Below, in pieces: positions 1-10,506 of a stretch of DNA of 64,000 nt. The notes beneath the pieces are model-generated. The model worked only from the letters and a program-made list of their open reading frames with translations. It did no database searches and had not been told where the DNA came from. Within the stretch, counting starts at the first letter, position 1, and the number at the start of each line of letters is the position of its first letter. This DNA comes from Nemertoderma westbladi (Eukaryota; Xenacoelomorpha; Nemertodermatida; Nemertodermatidae), in contig JAUCBJ010001447.1 in assembly GCA_032718475.1 (NCBI GenBank), positions 62,001 through 126,000 on the forward strand, read 5' to 3'. Made by a program: the position numbers and the translations under genes.

Positions 1-1100
1 ACACGCCGTAAGCCACAGAGAGAGGTGAGAGGTCAAACCACCTCAGAGGGAGAAACAAGCTAATGAGCCTAGCACGAGGGATAACGGGAACAGGGAGTAG
101 TGGCGAGGTGACAATTAATCAGGTTAAGCCAATAGTGGGCGGGAAAGCACATTGGGGGTGAATAGAGCGCATCTATTGGATATTAAGGGCCACCCTGTAG
201 TGTAGGATTAATGTAATATGTGTCAATGATATAACCGTTATGATTACTGATTACTGATTTAGTTGGTTCTCCTTATAGTTGTGGAACCGGAATAGTTTTG
301 ACCGTCGTCATTGACCGCTGTATTGCATGCTATTATATTCAGACTGTGCATTATCGATTACTGCCATTATTGCATTATTAACATTTAGTTATTCAGTAAC
401 TCAGTTATTTTTGAACGGCCTTCGGCCCATAGATCCAAGTCGAGAGCTCAGCAGCGTCCACGCGTCTTCACGCGTACAACTCACATACCGATCGGGAGCT
501 GATACTGCCAACTCCGTCAGCCCCGTCACACCCCCGTTTTCTATCTCTGATGCATTGAAGATGTCGGGATGTTTTTCTAAGATATCTTGGTTCAAGTCTT
601 ACTTACAGTTGCAATGCTAGAGTTGATGATGCAATGTTTAGAAGTGAAAGAAGCCACTTTAAAATGTTGATTTGGTGATGCCCAGTTGTTTTACGTTTGA
701 GGTTGAGAGGTGGGACCCTATTTCTAGAAAGCATATGTTACAGCTAGGTAGATTTTCATATTAAATATTTTCAATCTTGTTTCAATAACTCCAGATGCAG
801 ATTTCGTAGACATCCTATTAGAGAGAAAGCGCACTAATTTTTATTATGAATAATGTGCTGAATAAAACACAAGGTTTGTTGACGAGTAATACTGAAACCG
901 ATAGTAATACCGAACGCACCTACCCCCCCTCCCCCTAGCACCGCCACTGATTGATAAAGCGCATGCTCTATTTAAGTAACCGCTGTATTTTATGTCATGA
1001 ACGCTGCACAGAATCCTGTGTATGTATCATTGTACCACCAATGAATGGAAAACCACGGTTACCTTCTGAAATGAGATCATGTCAGGGACGGGCTGCCATG
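1..1100. other. Unassigned sequence, partly GC-richer
   Basis: No gene is recognised here. Bases 1-180 and about 410-560 are clearly richer in G+C than the surrounding DNA. Both strands of the second patch carry short open frames (327-620 plus, 401-595 minus) that resemble no family I know. These patches could be exon or transposon fragments, but nothing visible (splice pairs, domain motifs, polyA signal in a sensible place) decides this. Confidence 0.4.
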
Positions 1101-1104
1101 TAGC

Positions 1105-1383
1105 TCACTCAGCTTTACTTCTCTCTGGAATAAATGTATTTAAGACGTTTTCATTCCTGGTGATTCCTATAGCCTTAATAGCAGACCATGCCTCACCCTC
1201 ACCGTATCTCCAATACCTATAGGAAGATACATAACCAACCCGGATTTGCTGCTTTTCCTCTACAACTGTTTCTACCCCTTCTATATTCCCATGTTGGTCA
1301 AGATACATTCGTAGTACATAGTCCATCGCAATCATGTAGTGGAAAGTATGTCCCTTGAAGGACATTAATATTATTATGAACAT
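1105..1383 (-). pseudogene. Possible decayed RTE-type reverse transcriptase fragment
   Basis: A 92-codon frame contains DYVLRMYLDQ followed by N..GV, close to the DYVLRMSLDH..NDDGV stretch of the RTE reverse transcriptases elsewhere in this window (for example near 40675). Further on, GEGEAWSAIKAIG resembles the GKAWAALNRL segment of the same proteins. The FADD block between them is missing, so this would be an internally deleted remnant. The link rests on two short matches and is weak. Confidence 0.35.
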
Positions 1384-1630
1384 ACAGTACAGTCGAGTAA
1401 TGTAAACAATTAAAAGGTAATACTAACATAGTAATAAGCGTAGATGAATGGGTTGAAGCATGAGTTAGATAAAGCGAGAGCTAGGTTCGATAGGATCACC
1501 ACTCCAAAGTATTTGTTAGTGCTAGAATGAATACAAATATTATGTTAGACAATTAAATAAGTATATAGATAATAGGCCTACACAGCAGATCACGGATTTT
1601 TTTATATGTTTTTTTATTGTCTACGATTAA

Positions 1631-1930
1631 TTACTTGAGGCCAGTTCGGCGAGAGGTGGGCAGACAGGGCAGTTGAGTGCGTGGTACCGGGTTGCAGCGG
1701 GTTGGAGGCAGTGGCGGCAGATACAGTCGGGGGGAATGGTTGTGGAACGGGGTCGATATCTTGCATATGAGATGGTGGAACCCATGCGAAGTGGCGCGGG
1801 TTATGTGGTGGCAGTTACGCTGTCCGGCGAGTCTCCAGACTGAGCTGGAGAAGCCTGGGCCGGAGGCGTAGTGTTCATTCGCAAAGTTGGCCTCGCGGTT
1901 ACGACGGAACGACGCCAGTGACATTGGTAT
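1631..1930 (-). other. GC-rich island with a 97-codon open frame, unidentified
   Basis: A sharply bounded GC-rich block (about 1636-1925) sits in AT-rich DNA. The minus strand reads 97 codons, rich in Pro, Arg and His towards the C terminus, from MSLASFRRNREANF to a TAA. The plus strand is also open for 64 codons, so openness alone is not evidence of coding. It could be a terminal exon or a CpG-rich regulatory island. No domain is recognised. Confidence 0.25.
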
Positions 1931-2291
1931 TGAATGATTCCAGGTACTTATTTATAACAGTTTCCATGAAATGGGACTCATTGACAAATATTAAAGCAAG
2001 GGTGGAGTAAGCAGATATGTGGCCGAGATGTGGATGTGTATCTGGCCTCAAGGAATTAATCACTTTTACAATTATTTGAATGCACCATATAATATTTTAA
2101 ATGAAATTACTGATTTTACTAGATGAATCACTTGTAAAATAATTTACCCCGCTGGGGTGTATAGATTATTATTAATTTATTGTCTATGAGAAGTGTTTTA
2201 ATTATATTAATCTTTCATTATTGCACATCACATTACACATTTACACAATATATGCGAAAATATGCCGCTTTATAAAATAATGATATGCCAA

Positions 2292-2443
2292 ATGGGACTA
2301 TGACTTGGCCTCTGGATAATTGCCCACGGGACAATCGTCCCCTGGATAATTGCCCACGGGACAATTGCCCCCCGGCACAATTGTCCCCCGGCACAATTGC
2401 CCCCGGGACAATTAGCCTCGCGGATAATGGCCCCCGGAAGATT
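2292..2443 (+). repeat. Minisatellite of GGGACAATTGCCC-type units
   Basis: About nine degenerate units of 15-17 bp alternate between TGGATAATTGCCCACG and GGGACAATTGCCCCC. Translation of the array gives a periodic LDNCPRDN-like string, which is a by-product of the repeat and not a protein. The sequence turns abruptly AT-rich on both sides. Confidence 0.85.
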
Positions 2444-3362
2444 CAAGTTATAATATATGAACCTTCATCATCACTTTTAATTGACCTTATGCTAGCTATA
2501 GCTTTTTTTATGACGTAATTTATTGACTTCAGTGTTTTAACATTTTATTTTTTGTAATTAAATACTTCAATTGGAAAATATCGGAATTATTGAGATAAAT
2601 AAGCAAACACGGATTTTTTAAATTATACTGTATCAAAAGGATGTAGCTACATAAAATTAGTAATTAATGTTATAACAAGTTAGGAACAGAGAACGACCTT
2701 AGTTATTTTGCAATTTGAATTTCCCTCGCGGTAAAGTAATTGTTTGGTCATTAAGTGTTATTGGGGGCAATTATTCTGGGTACTTGTCCTTTCACGATCT
2801 TAAATAAAATGCTTTCGCATCTATATTATGCATATGATATATGTATTATGATTTGAGATACGTGACTCGATAACTGGAAACTCAATACAATGCAATGCAT
2901 GCAGGGAGTAGTAAGTTGCATCAAAGAATTAAAATTGTGCAAGGCTATTACAAATACACTCACTATTATAGGAGTAAATATACCAAATCATCAGACATCG
3001 ACCAGTTATTCTTAATTAGCCGTCAGTCTGGTGTTAATATGTCATAAATAATTGCATTTTATAAATTAAATGCAACAGCTCGATGCCTCTATAAAGCTGT
3101 GATAAATATTTCAATTAATAATAAAAACAACAAAAACTTCAAAGACCTACGAAGGAATTGAATATTGGCGTATCACTGGACTGCCCACAAAGATGTGGTA
3201 TCTTGTTATACACCTAAAATAAAATAGTTGACTGGGAAATTATATCCATTTTGTTGTGCCCCACAAAATGGTACGTGATTCCTGAAATTCCATATCTTAA
3301 CATTATTGATAGAAACAATGTGTTGGCAAGCTGTGTTTTTCGAGGTGTTTGTTATTATAAAT
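2444..3362. other. AT-rich sequence, nothing recognised
   Basis: Non-coding AT-rich DNA. I see no RNA gene, no long open frame and no internal repeat of note. Confidence 0.5.
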
Positions 3363-3650
3363 TTATAAGAAGGGATCTAGGGGTCTTAACCTCGAATGAT
3401 AATTTTATTTTACCGAAAATATCTTATCTTTTATTGGCGCGAATGTAGGACTAATCCCATCGCATGGGTACTTTTTACCCGAGTAGTGTACAAATTTAGG
3501 AATCACGTAATTTGTATTAAAATTAATATCTCATCTCATATCTCTACAAACCACGTACGCGTTTCGACCTTACTGTGTCTCATCAGCGTGGTGTCGGATT
3601 CGAATAAACTTATCATTCGAGGTTAAGACCCCTAGATCCCTTCCTGTAAT
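3363..3650. mobile_element. Short foldback element, deletion derivative of the 10043-10694 family
   Basis: The ends are inverted repeats of about 36 bp built on AAGGGATCTAGGGG...CGAATGATAA. The left part matches the left arm of the larger element at 10043-10694 through the hammerhead motif and into the tRNA-like box (GTGTCGGATTCG). It then jumps directly to the outer end of the right arm. The simplest reading is an internally deleted copy that kept both ends, as MITE-like elements do. No coding capacity is present; the small open frames over it are chance. Confidence 0.75.
3550..3592 (-). ncRNA. Candidate type I hammerhead ribozyme
   Basis: Read on the minus strand, the 43 bases fit the hammerhead order exactly: ACCACG (stem I), CTGATGA, stem II GAC/GTC around an 8-base loop, GAAA, an ACG/CGT stem III with no loop, TA at the cleavage position, then CGTGGT closing stem I with six perfect pairs. 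Stem III this short is known from animal retrozymes, Penelope-like elements and the schistosome Sm-alpha SINE-like repeats, where cleavage is helped by dimers. Activity is inferred from the consensus only. Confidence 0.7.
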
Positions 3651-3661
3651 AAATATATTAA

Positions 3662-4332
3662 GGGGGGGGGGGGGGGTAGCGCATTTTCTGACCAAAGTCA
3701 ATTTTTTAAACATATCCTATCTGATGCAGAATTTCATGCTGAATCCAATTATGGAAACCGTTTTCCCATATCTAGCTTAGTTTTCGAGATATCTGGGATA
3801 GAAGATACTGGCTCCGATATATCACGATATCGGTAAATGCGATGAAGTTTGGGGTTTGCATTCAATTTCTGCAAATTTCTGTACTCATTGGTGCCATTGG
3901 ATGCCTCCACTAGATAGAGCACACAATTTTAATTGAGAAGGTATTATGAGGTGATTGTTGAATGATTATTGGACCTACTGATCAGTTATAAGACATATAA
4001 GATAAAAAATACCTTATCAATTACAATTTTGTGCTCTTTCTCGTGGAGACATCCAATTGGCACCACTGAGCACAGAAATTTGCAGAAATTGAATGCAAAC
4101 CCCAAAACTTAATCGCATTTACCGATATCGCGATATATTGGTGCCAGTATCTTCTATCCCAGATATCTAAGCTAGATATGGGAAAACGGTTTCCATATTT
4201 GGATTCACCATGAAATTTTGCATCAGATAGGATATGTTTCAAAATTAGTAGTACATTTTGAAGTACATTTTGAAACCAAAGTATAACGCAGAAAGACTGA
4301 CAACTTTCATTACTTCCAGTACCCACTACCCC
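3662..4332. mobile_element. Foldback element with ~240-bp inverted arms
   Basis: The left arm (about 3697-3945) and right arm (about 4008-4250) are inverted copies at roughly 90% identity around a spacer of some 60 bases. The arms continue less cleanly to a GGGGGTAG-type terminus: a poly-G run at 3662-3676 on the left and CACTACCCC at about 4324-4332 on the right. There is no transposase frame; the 101-codon minus frame at 4021-4326 merely reads through the right arm. The transposon superfamily cannot be assigned because no clean target duplication is seen. Confidence 0.75.
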
Positions 4333-6220
4333 TTGACTTTCTATAAACCCAGTGTGGCGCTTTAAGCCACGTACTCAAAGATGCAAAGTCAAAGATAAAA
4401 CCTCTCGCCAAAGTAGATATTGAATTTGATTCTGGGAAAATAATTATATTTTAAAATGCAAAAAATTGAAGCTATTATAAATTAAATTTGCCAGTCTTAC
4501 TTCACAGAAAACTCTATGAATTTGAAATCAGTATGGATTTAAATATTTTTACCCCCAGCGCGTTGGGTTGTTAAGAATTATAATGAATAACATATGGATA
4601 ATATATAGGTGATTAATACCACAGAGGATCAAATTCGTATATGTTTCTTCCTTTGTCAATTTCGTGACTCAGCGCACAAATTAAGTCTGAGATGGAAAAA
4701 TATTTCGGCTTAATAATTACTTTACTAAGAAACTTGAAAGATTACACTCCGGTAGTTATAACAACTGATTTCGTGCGTTGAAGCAAGATTGTCAAGTTTA
4801 CAGATTCCTTTTGGTTCGTCTTCTTTGAATAATGACAGCCCTTCAAACTGTCCTTATCGAATAACATTTCATCATATAACTAATACAAAAATTGTTATAG
4901 ATTAATTGTTATTTTTTACTGAGTGAGGCTTATTCGTACATAATTGCAATAGCCATAGTAACAATGATTAAGGTTTAAAAATTGTAGTGGCATACGGAAC
5001 CGTCGCCAATATTTCAATAAATAAATGAGTGCCTTGGCTACTGTCTGTATGGTGCATACATAGTATTATATAGTGGACAGAAACAGCCAACCTCAAAGTA
5101 TGAAGATTTGCTTTATATTTCGAAGTAAATTTCTTATTCTATAAACTATCTCTGTTAAATAAGTACGAAATTATCACAGGATTGCACAAACAGTGAAAGT
5201 GTGTAAATCTGTAGCGATGATATCTATTACTCGTTATACAGACATATATAAAAGCTGTAATATAAGAATATAAGACCAGTCTACATTTATTTTATTCTAG
5301 TAGAGATTAAAAAGTTTAGATTTATTCAATATATTGCGTTAAATATAATTATTAATATTATACATCCACATATCCTGTACAGCACAAGTATAACTGCTGT
5401 ACTGGAAAACCTTGTGTGGCTCCTTTGATCTTATTATTATTAATTATGGACTCGGCGAGTTAGTGAATGTTCTGACTGTTCCGACAGAATGTGACTGTTT
5501 TATCTGAATCGATCCTCACCAGCGATGATACCATATGGTACCCGCAGCTAGCGGGCTCTCGCCTAGAATCGTGGAACTGACCATATCAGTGGATTTTTAA
5601 ATACATATAAATACCCTGCACCATCATCTAAGTGTCTCACACTACCGAACAAATATAACCTTTACTACACCTGACCTATAAGTTAACATATATATACTAA
5701 CCGCAGCCGTGATTCCGGATAAATTATAAAATGGAGACGAATAGACTGGAATGGCAGCCAACATACAACAAACATTATCAGTACTGTAATCAACATCTTC
5801 ACGACCTGATAAAATAATGGCGAAATTATGATTAAATAAGTATTATTAGTTATTAGTATTAATTATAATAATAATTACTAATATTATAAATATATCTAAT
5901 ATTATTATTAGTATTAATATAATTATTTTCGACAAAATTATTTCTTGATAATTTTCAATAGTTTTAATCCATTGATTGAAAAATAGACGACTGAAATATC
6001 TCTTTTGGATCCCATATAATGTATTATTCGATATCTTATCTAATAAGGATTGGGTTAATCCATAACATAAATGATAATTAATATATAAGTATAAACGACG
6101 TAGAAATATTTTCATCTGTAAGTAAACTTGACCACATTTTGTCAAAGTTGAATGATTTTTTACTAGAAAGCCAGCAAGCTGGATGGAAGGAACCTGGGGG
6201 GAAGAATCCTAGCCAAGACT
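4333..6220. other. AT-rich sequence without recognised genes
   Basis: Long AT-rich non-coding stretch. A TTA/AAT-rich tract around 5840-5930 produces a hydrophobic 99-codon minus frame that is compositional, not a gene. Nothing else stands out. Confidence 0.5.
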
Positions 6221-6221
6221 A

Positions 6222-6378
6222 TTACAAATGAACTATGTCAGTCAGCAGTAAGTAAACTAAACAATTGTCTAAACTGTAAGGAGTGAGGCTAGCTGACTTT
6301 GTGGCTCGCCCCACATAATAAAAAATGAAAATTTGCTACAACTAATAAAAATATAATATGAAGCAAATAATTTCATTA
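6222..6378 (+). repeat. Copy 1 of a dispersed repeat ending in GGCTCGCCCCACAT
   Basis: About 155 bp shared with 6718-6874 at roughly 90% identity, in the same orientation and about 496 bp apart. The conserved core reads GCTGACTTTGTGGCTCG followed by CCCCACAT. Shorter relatives of the core appear at 23140-23185 (plus) and 33650-33690 (minus), so this is a dispersed family and not just a local duplication. No coding or tRNA-like signal is seen. Confidence 0.7.
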
Positions 6379-6609
6379 TCAAACACGTTTACAAAATATA
6401 AGATAAGATTACCAAATATTTATAAAAAATGCCCATGATGCACAACCAGATATATAACAACGCTTAGAGCCAGTTACTTATTGTAGATCTACCCTTAGGA
6501 AGCATTGGGAGAGTAATCAGCTTATGGGGTAATACATTAGAAACCCAGGCTTATGTGTGAGTAAACATTGCCTTTCCTTATAGCCTGTGTCTCCCTGGAG
6601 GACGCCCCA

Positions 6610-6668
6610 TAACACTTCATCATTTAACTTCATCATTTAACATTTCATCATAACACTTCATCATTTGA
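6610..6668 (+). repeat. Short tandem repeat, TTCATCATTTAACA units
   Basis: About four imperfect units of 13-15 bp containing TTCATCATTTAAC, lying between the two 155-bp direct repeats. Confidence 0.75.
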
Positions 6669-6717
6669 CCGAATTAGTGTGTGGGGTATAAGACTCTAGT
6701 GTTGTACTCATAGATTT

Positions 6718-6874
6718 TATACAAATGAACTATGTCAGTCAGCAGTAAGTAAACTAAACAATTGTCTAAACTGTAAGGCGTCAGGCTGGCTGACTTTGTG
6801 GCTCGTCCCACATAAAAAAAAATTAAACTTTGCTACCACAAACAAAAATATTAATATGAAGCAAATAATTTCAT
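6718..6874 (+). repeat. Copy 2 of the GGCTCGCCCCACAT dispersed repeat
   Basis: Direct repeat of 6222-6378. The two copies and the 340 bp between them could be long-terminal-repeat-like ends of a small element, or simply two insertions. The intervening DNA has no open frame. Confidence 0.7.
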
Positions 6875-6887
6875 TTACAAATAGTTA

Positions 6888-6990
6888 CGAATTTGAGTTC
6901 CTGGTAACAAATCTGTGAATCTAGTTACAAATCTAAGTCTTTTAACAAATTGGAGTTCCCGGTTACAAATCAGAGTGCCTGGCTACGAAT
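6888..6990 (+). repeat. Degenerate ~30-bp tandem repeat
   Basis: Several units built on GGTTACAAATC and GAGTTCC, spaced about 30 bp, much degraded. The following 500 bp to 7518 are AT-rich and hold nothing recognised. Confidence 0.55.
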
Positions 6991-7518
6991 TGACTTTATT
7001 AAACATTAATTTTACATTTGTAAAATTATGCTTCGATGTATAGAACTAATTATGTAAAAATACAATCATATTTCATACAATAATTACTAAGAAATTCGAT
7101 CTATTATTAGTTGCTTAATACTAGAACAAAATCGACTTGCAAATAGTGAATACCTTGTTTTGGAATTTCGAAACCAGGCTGGTCCGATGCGCGATATCGA
7201 GTTTAGTTAATAAAGTGAAAATTCATTTTATATACTTTTTATATGCACCCAGTAATAAGAAATCCTTATGAATGTAATTAAATACAAATATTCTAGAAGA
7301 GTTTCCTGAAAAAGTATGAAGTCTTGGCATTGGGGACTCGCAACTAGGCTAGTGAGATTCAGGATATTTGGTTTAATATAAAAATCGAAAACCCCATCGA
7401 ATTCCACAAAGGCGTAAATAAAATATTGCAACTTTTTTGAAATTGGTAAAATTCTAGAACTAGGATAAATTAATTTTTGAACGGCGCTGTTTGGGATTTC
7501 GAAACATGGATAAATTTC

Positions 7519-7626
7519 ATGTCATGGGTGATAGGGAGTTGTGGCGGTGCAATTTTGTCGATAAGCCGGCACAGCATTCTTAAAAATGCAGCTGCAATGC
7601 AGCATGCCGATCCTAGTAGTAGTAGT
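7519..7626 (+). mobile_element. 3' end of an RTE non-LTR retrotransposon
   Basis: This matches the last ~105 bp of the RTE copies at 41500-41610 and 46913-47015: the end of the reverse transcriptase frame (...RCNFVDKPAQHS, stop), the AAAATGCAGCTGCAATGCAGCATGCC untranslated tail in pieces, and the terminal TAG trinucleotide run typical of RTE 3' ends. It is 5'-truncated, as usual for target-primed insertion. Confidence 0.85.
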
Positions 7627-7712
7627 GGTACCAGTACGAGCCTGTACCCGTTCGCAGTCCCGGCATTGGTCGTAGTTGAAACCCTATTACGAATTATTTT
7701 TTAAATTTTTTA

Positions 7713-7739
7713 CTGATTATATTTGGTACCATACACTGC
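7713..7739 (+). repeat. 27-bp target-site duplication (left)
   Basis: The 27 bases from CTGATTATATTTGG to CATACACTGC recur at 8660-8686 with one mismatch. They flank the minus-strand RTE insertion at 7740-8659, and the host sequence continues after the second copy into the LINE ORF1 leader. Confidence 0.8.
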
Positions 7740-8659
7740 TACTACTAGGATCGGCATGCTGCATTGCAGCTGCATTTTTAAGAATGCTGTGCCGGCTTGT
7801 CAACAAAATTGCACCGCCACAACTCCCTATCACCCATGACATTTGCTAGATCATCCGCATCTTCAAGGCCAGTGTCCTTTAAGATGCGTCTCAAGAAAGT
7901 CATGGGCTGTCCACCATGCTTATTCACTCCATGAGGCTGCCAAAGTACAAGATTATTCACTGGCTGGTCCTCACGGCGAAAGCAATGTCCTGCAAAGCGG
8001 AGGCGATTTTGTTCTAGTGTCAAGCTTGGAGGAACCAATGAGACACCTCTAATGTTATATAGTGTCTGGTTGGAGATGTGTGCATTGTACTTGGCACAAT
8101 GAACCCGGCGTAGCATTCTTGTGTGAATGTGCCATGCAGAGATTTGGTGTCCTCAGCAGTTAGAGCCCAGCATGGACTCCCATAGTGGAGTACTGGAACT
8201 ACTGCTGCTCTAAATAATCAGACCTTAAGTTTCCGATTAATTCTCGGTGACTTCCAAATCCTGGAAAGCCTATTCAAGGCTGCCCATGCCTTTCCCTTAC
8301 GTATTCGAAGGTTCTCACCTGACTTCCAGGTCACAGGTAACAGAAGTCATCCACATGCTCAAGCATACCATCTTTTGAGCTTATGCTCATCCGATCAGAG
8401 ACTTGCTGAGGACTTTCAAAGTCAACTGTCAAAATTTTGGTCTTTCTGGAGTTAATAAAAAGACCAACACTAGAAGCAGCATGTTCTAATAAGCTGAGGA
8501 GCCGTTGGGCTCCCTCTAGTGATTCTGAGAGTACTCCTAAGTCATCAGCAACGTCTAGATCAGTTAAGTACTTGGCAGGGATTCCTCGACTTCTGGAGCC
8601 AGTAGGTGGAGTTATCATCACACCATCATCATTATGATGATGATTATGATGATGATATG
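7740..8659 (-). mobile_element. 5'-truncated RTE retrotransposon, minus strand
   Basis: The 3' tail (TACTACTAGGATCGG on the plus strand) is at the left and the 5' truncation point at the right. It covers the reverse transcriptase from just upstream of the FADD box (here VADDLG) to the C terminus, with several stops and frameshifts. At the right end the RTE match stops near an ATGATG-rich filler of about 25 bp (8635-8659). Flanking 27-bp duplications (7713-7739 and 8660-8686) mark it as one insertion event. Confidence 0.85.
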
Positions 8660-8795
8660 CTGATTATATTTGGTGCCATACACTGCAGCGCCAGCACATT
8701 GGTGCTATATGGTTTCTGCAGCATTATTAACGGTCTACCATGAGTACCGTACCTGGCTAATATTTCACGTTTGCCTGTTCGCTTTGTACGATACG

Positions 8796-9828
8796 ATGTC
8801 TTCACAACCGAATCAGGAGCGTAGACGTCTAAGCATCGGTGCGCATATAAATTCTTCCAACTCCTCAGGGAAACGCGGCAACAAATCGTCAGCTCCACCT
8901 CTTATGTCAGTAGCTAGCGGTACAGGAAACAAACATGAATCGCGGAATTATGGTTTGATGGAGATCGAGGTAGGCTGCTCCAGTGTGCGCTGTATCACAT
9001 CAATGATTTGTATTGCCAAAAAGGGCATGGAATTCGGACGAGTGGACTTCTACTGTGGCCAATGTTTAGGCCAACGCATTTCTCAGGTGTCGAATGAGTT
9101 AGAGAAGTTGGAATCGCGACTTGAAGAAAGATTCTTAGAAGTTGCTCAAAAAATGGACGCCATAACCAAGAGATCAAATATGTTAGAGCGGAGCATTATT
9201 GACACTAATAAGGCAACGACTTTAAGGTTGAAGGAATTGCGCATTGAAAGTGAAGCAAATGTCGATGATATCGAGAAGAAGCTAGGTGATTTAGAAACAA
9301 ACTTAAGTGATATTAAAGCGTTTGCTAATAATGAATCAAGAAATTTGGAAACAGATGAAGGTTCTTGGAGCCATGTCTCGTACACGTCCAAGGTAAAGTC
9401 TGGGTTAACCCAATATCATGGCCTTGTCGAAACAAATTAAACTCGAGGATGCGGAACAAATGAAGCGCAAGTAGAATATTATAGTGAGTGGGATAGCATC
9501 AGAAAGTGATGACAACAATATTGTTATTGGAATCGCAGCCTCACTTAATATCAATTTAACCACAGAAGAGGTATCGTCGAAACGAGTTGGGAAGGGACGT
9601 GATGGTAAACTTCCGAGACCACTGTTAGTCACTTTGCCGCAGGATAAAAGAGCTTCACTCTTGCGCAAAGACATGAACTCCGAAAATCGGAAGTCTACAA
9701 GCATTGCTACATATCCCCCGACTTCACATCAGAAGAACGTTGTTTCCAGTATGAACTCAGAGTGGAACAGCGCTGGTTACAAGCAAGGCATCCTGAAAAA
9801 CGCTTTGTCATTTATTGAGAATCTGTAG
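8796..9828 (+). pseudogene. LINE ORF1p-like gene, decayed
   Basis: The frame opens at an ATG at 8796 and runs to 9440. It has a Ser/Arg-rich N terminus, a short Cys-containing segment (C..C near ICIAKKG...FYCGQC), then a long heptad-like coiled coil (about residues 100-195). After a one-base frameshift near 9425 and a TAG at about 9478, the downstream frame to 9828 reads NIIVSGIASESDD...RPLLVTLPQDKRASLLRKDM, which is the RRM-like core of ORF1 proteins of L1/CR1/jockey-type LINEs. Coiled coil followed by this domain is the ORF1p architecture: an RNA-binding chaperone of the retrotransposition particle. No ORF2 follows. It was probably part of a longer LINE that the RTE at 7740-8659 later entered. 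Confidence 0.65.
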
Positions 9829-10223
9829 AATCAATATCACCGAAACTGTGATCAATACAACAGTGCATCCTGTAACACCACCTACAGTTACTCTAACAAC
9901 CCTGGACCAACAGCAACCCCCCCATCGCGTCGAAATTCCAGAAATATATCGACACAAATATCTGTAGTATCTGTATACTCCAGAATATGAGTCGAAAATC
10001 TTAGATACTACTTTAACTGCTGTGTTATACATTTACATACATTTATAGGAAGGGATCTAGGGGTTTAACCTCGAATGATAAATTTATTTTACCGAAAATA
10101 ACTTATTTTTTATTGGCACAATTGTAGGACTAATCCCATCACATGCGTACTTTTTAACCAGGTAGTGTACAAATTTAGGTATCATGTAATTTTTATTGAA
10201 ATTAATATCTCATTTCTCCCCAA

Positions 10224-10266
10224 ACCACATACGCGTTTCGACCTTACTGGGTCTCTTCAGCATGGT
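10224..10266 (-). ncRNA. Candidate type I hammerhead ribozyme (left arm)
   Basis: On the minus strand: ACCATG, CTGAAGA, stem II GACC/GGTC around a six-base loop, GAAA, ACG/CGT stem III, TA, then TGTGGT. Stem I forms four Watson-Crick pairs plus G-U wobbles next to the core. All core bases match the CUGANGA / GAAA / UH consensus. It abuts the tRNA-like acceptor end (GACACCA). Confidence 0.65.
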
Positions 10267-10406
10267 GTCAGATTCGAACCTGGGACCTCGAGGTGGAAGC
10301 CGAGACAACATAAATATCAATAATAAATACAATATAATCCCAATATAAAACAATCTAATAAAATGGCTGCGTGCTTTGAAATTAATACTCCATATCTCAA
10401 GAACCT

Positions 10407-10467
10407 GTGTCCTAGTGGTTGTTGTCTCGGCTTCCACCTCGAGGTCCCAGGTTCGAATCCGACACCA
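10407..10467 (+). other. tRNA-like SINE head (not a functional tRNA)
   Basis: GTGTCCT and GACACCA at the two ends can pair as an acceptor stem. GGTTCGAATCC (10450-10460) is a standard B box, and AGTGGTTG occupies the D-arm position. At about 61 bases it is too short for a full cloverleaf. The 3' end runs straight into the hammerhead, so this is a pol III promoter-like head of the repeat and not a tRNA gene. The inverted partner is at 10264-10309. Confidence 0.6.
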
Positions 10468-10506
10468 CGTTGAAGAGACCCAGTATGGTCGAAATTCGTA
10501 CGTGGT
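10464..10506 (+). ncRNA. Hammerhead ribozyme relic (right arm), core base mutated
   Basis: Same layout as the copies at 3550-3592 and 10224-10266 with perfect six-pair stem I (ACCACG/CGTGGT) and stem II GACC/GGTC. The core reads TTGAAGA instead of CTGANGA, and stem III is disrupted (AAATTCGTA). Loss of the core C is expected to abolish cleavage, so this arm is probably dead. Confidence 0.6.

Noticed and set aside
5846-6145. 99-codon minus frame with a hydrophobic C terminus
   Set aside because: Driven by ATT/TTA-rich composition; no motif and no splice or promoter context.
10407-10467. Functional tRNA gene
   Set aside because: Too short for a cloverleaf and fused to a hammerhead inside an inverted repeat.
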